From the NCBI RefSeq assembly GCF_000003815.2, contig NC_049981.1:21151645-21215644 (forward strand): DNA of 64,000 nucleotides. Direction: 5' to 3'. The notes beneath the pieces are model-generated. The model did not search any database. It was not told where the DNA came from and saw nothing but the letters and a program-made list of their open reading frames with translations. Positions within the stretch are counted from its first letter, which is position 1, and the number at the start of each line of letters is the position of its first letter. This document shows positions 60,601-63,600 of this stretch, piece by piece. Position numbers and translations under genes: made by a program. This DNA comes from Branchiostoma floridae (lineage: Eukaryota; Chordata; Leptocardii; Amphioxiformes; Branchiostomatidae).

Positions 60601-63600
60601 ACACGCCACCAACACCTTCGGCTGTGAGATCTGCAAGTGCAAACCCTCAGGTAACCAACACCTTCGCCTCTTATTCATCTAGTCACACACACCAGCAACA
60701 AACGCACACACACAGTGACACACACACACACACGCCAGCAACACCTTCGGCTGTGAGATCTGCAAGTGCAAGCCCTCAGGTAACTAACACCTTGATATTC
60801 GCTTCTTATTCATTATGATTCATCATTACATTTTCCATTAATTCTCATTAATAAAACAGGTTTCTGACTTTTTTCCTTAAACCTTCCTTACTACATCTAG
60901 AAACACACACTTAAAAATACACACATACACACTGAAAATTCCCGTGATTGGTGCTGAACACCACACTCTTAGTGCAACATGCCTGTCCTTGGTACTGAAA
61001 AACACTCTCTCAGTGCAACATACCTGTCCTTGGTGCTGAACACCATTGACTCACTGCAACATATCTGCTCCTGTTAAACACCATTTGCTTTATAGAACAT
61101 ACCTACCCTTGGTGCTGAACACCACTCTCTCAGTGCAACATACATGTGCTTGGTACTGAACGCCACTCTCAGTGCAACATACATGTGCTTGGTACTGAAT
61201 ACCACTCTGATTCCTGTTCTTAATGCTAAGCACCATTCACTTGGTGCAACATACCTGTCCATGGTGTGAAACACCATTCACTCAGTGAAACTTTCCTGTC
61301 CTTGGTGCTGAATACCACTTGCTTAGTGCAACATGCCTGTCCTTGGTGCTGAACACCACTCTCTCAGAGCTTCATTAGCATATTTACGCAGTTTGTAGTG
61401 CTATACACTGTATACATTGCTTGACATGTAACTTTCAAGTACATGAAAATTCTTTTTTCTCTCAGTATGATTTACTTTTGATTTGTGATACTTGTGATGT
61501 TTATAAGCATTTCTGTAGATAATACTAATTTCATAATGATGTCTTGAGCTGTAACAAGCTGTTGTGTTGTGTCATTCACTAACATTTGCTCACTATCCGG
61601 TTTAGCGTCTGTTGTTCCCTGTCTTGCAAGAGTTGAACATTGCAAAATGTTGTTCAGGTTTGATTGCTAAGTAATGCTTTTAGGTATTTCTGCAGGTGTA
61701 ATGATATATTTATGATGGCTTCTTGAGTTGTAACAAGCTGTTGTTGTGTCAGCTGTTTCCGAGGTCTGCCAGACCGACGTGAGCCTGTGTAAGATCTTCT
61801 GCCCCTACGGCTTCATGACCAACCAGGACGGCTGTGAGACCTGTGAATGCAGGCTGCCAAGTAAGGGTTTCTCAAACTATGCGTTTGTGAAGATAATATT
61901 ATTGTTAGGAAAGAAACTGTCTATCAAGGTCACTTGAATGAAATATTTTTATGAAATGTTCATTAAGAATGTTTGTAATTGATACGCAATTCAGACATGT
62001 ACATTGACTGCCAGGTATCTACAAATAAACTATTCATTCATCTCCTATTCATTCATTTTAGTCTCTAGCACTGCAAAACTGAACGAAATAGAATTTTCGT
62101 AAACTGGCATGAATTGATACAGTAAATTCTTGTAATAAATTTGATTGTGCATTAGAGAGATCACTACAAAAATAATGTGTAAACTTTAAATGCACTACAA
62201 TAGTTAAAAAACATGCTGTCTTTTTCAATTACATTAAGAATCTCTCGCTAAAAAGTCAAACCTGTATATTGAATGATGATCCTTTAGATCATCTTTCTCA
62301 TGGACAGTCAAGCATTAGTTTCCACCTGTTATGTCATTTTCCAGTCCCTGAGTGGTCTTCTTAGGCAATTTTGACTTATTTTATTTGTATGCTTGTTGTC
62401 CAATGTAGCAGTTTCTATGCTAAATTTTGTTGTTTCCCGCGCACAGCTTCCGTCCAGATCACATCTGTCTGCAGGAACAGGCCTTGCCACAAGTTCTGTC
62501 CTCACGGCTTCCTCACCGACAGCAGCGGCTGCCAGACATGCACCTGCGCTGAACGTAAGTACGAGACCTACTAGCAGGCATAACACACTCTTACATGTCC
62601 ATGAACAAAGATTGCAAAGTGTGTATACATAAATGTATGTGCTGGGCTCTTTCCAGCCTAAGATTTTCCGTTCTATTAGTTTGATACGTTAAGTATACTG
62701 AATGTGTAAGGGATCCATTCTGTATCATATTAAAAGGTGCAATTGTGTATGGCTACCTGAGCACTACCTGAATAAGAGGAAAAGGTGGCAATCTTACTGT
62801 ATGACCTTTTTTTTCCTCTGTTGAACTGCAATTTCTAGCACAAAAATTGGACTTACCCAAATTTTCGACTCAACAGCTCCAGTCTTTGTCAAGGAATGAA
62901 CTTCCTGCAACTTATTATCCACTGCTCAATGAGTCACGTGTGCCATCCACATAACGTGGCGTCTCAGAAGCAGTGGATTGTCCATTCCTTGACAAAGACT
63001 GAAGTCTGTCAGTAAAAAATTTGGGTAATCCCAATTTTTGTGTTGGAAATTGCAGTTTAGCTTTTACAGAATGTCTTTTACCAACACAGATGAACTTTAT
63101 CCGAATGAAAGCTGATCGGTGTTGGTAAATTCCATAGGGAAAAAATTAAAACTTTGTTCCAACACGAAGGTCGGAGTTCTTGACCGAAAATTTATGGTGA
63201 GTCTTCTTATTGTGTTGAAACAAAGTTTTAACTTTTTCACTACAGATGAACTTTCAAGTTAAAATTTTCCTACATTTCCCCAGTGCCCGAGCAGGTGTGC
63301 CCCCACATCAAGTACGGCACCTTCGGCAGGTGTGTTGACGAGTGTAGCCATGACGACATGTGTGCACCCAACCAGCTCTGCTGCTCCAACGGGTGTGCCA
63401 GGACCTGCATGGAGTCGGTCTCTGCCCGTAAGTCTTTTTTGATATTAGCAAGCTCCGATGCTCTCTTACGTACATACAACTTGTTTGTTTCTTTGAACCT
63501 TTATTTATTCATGAGAAGCTCAAAGTGGCCTGCAGCCTGCTTTTCATTGAGGTCATGAGGGAGGCAAGGTCAGATGAAATATAAGAGATACAGATTACAT

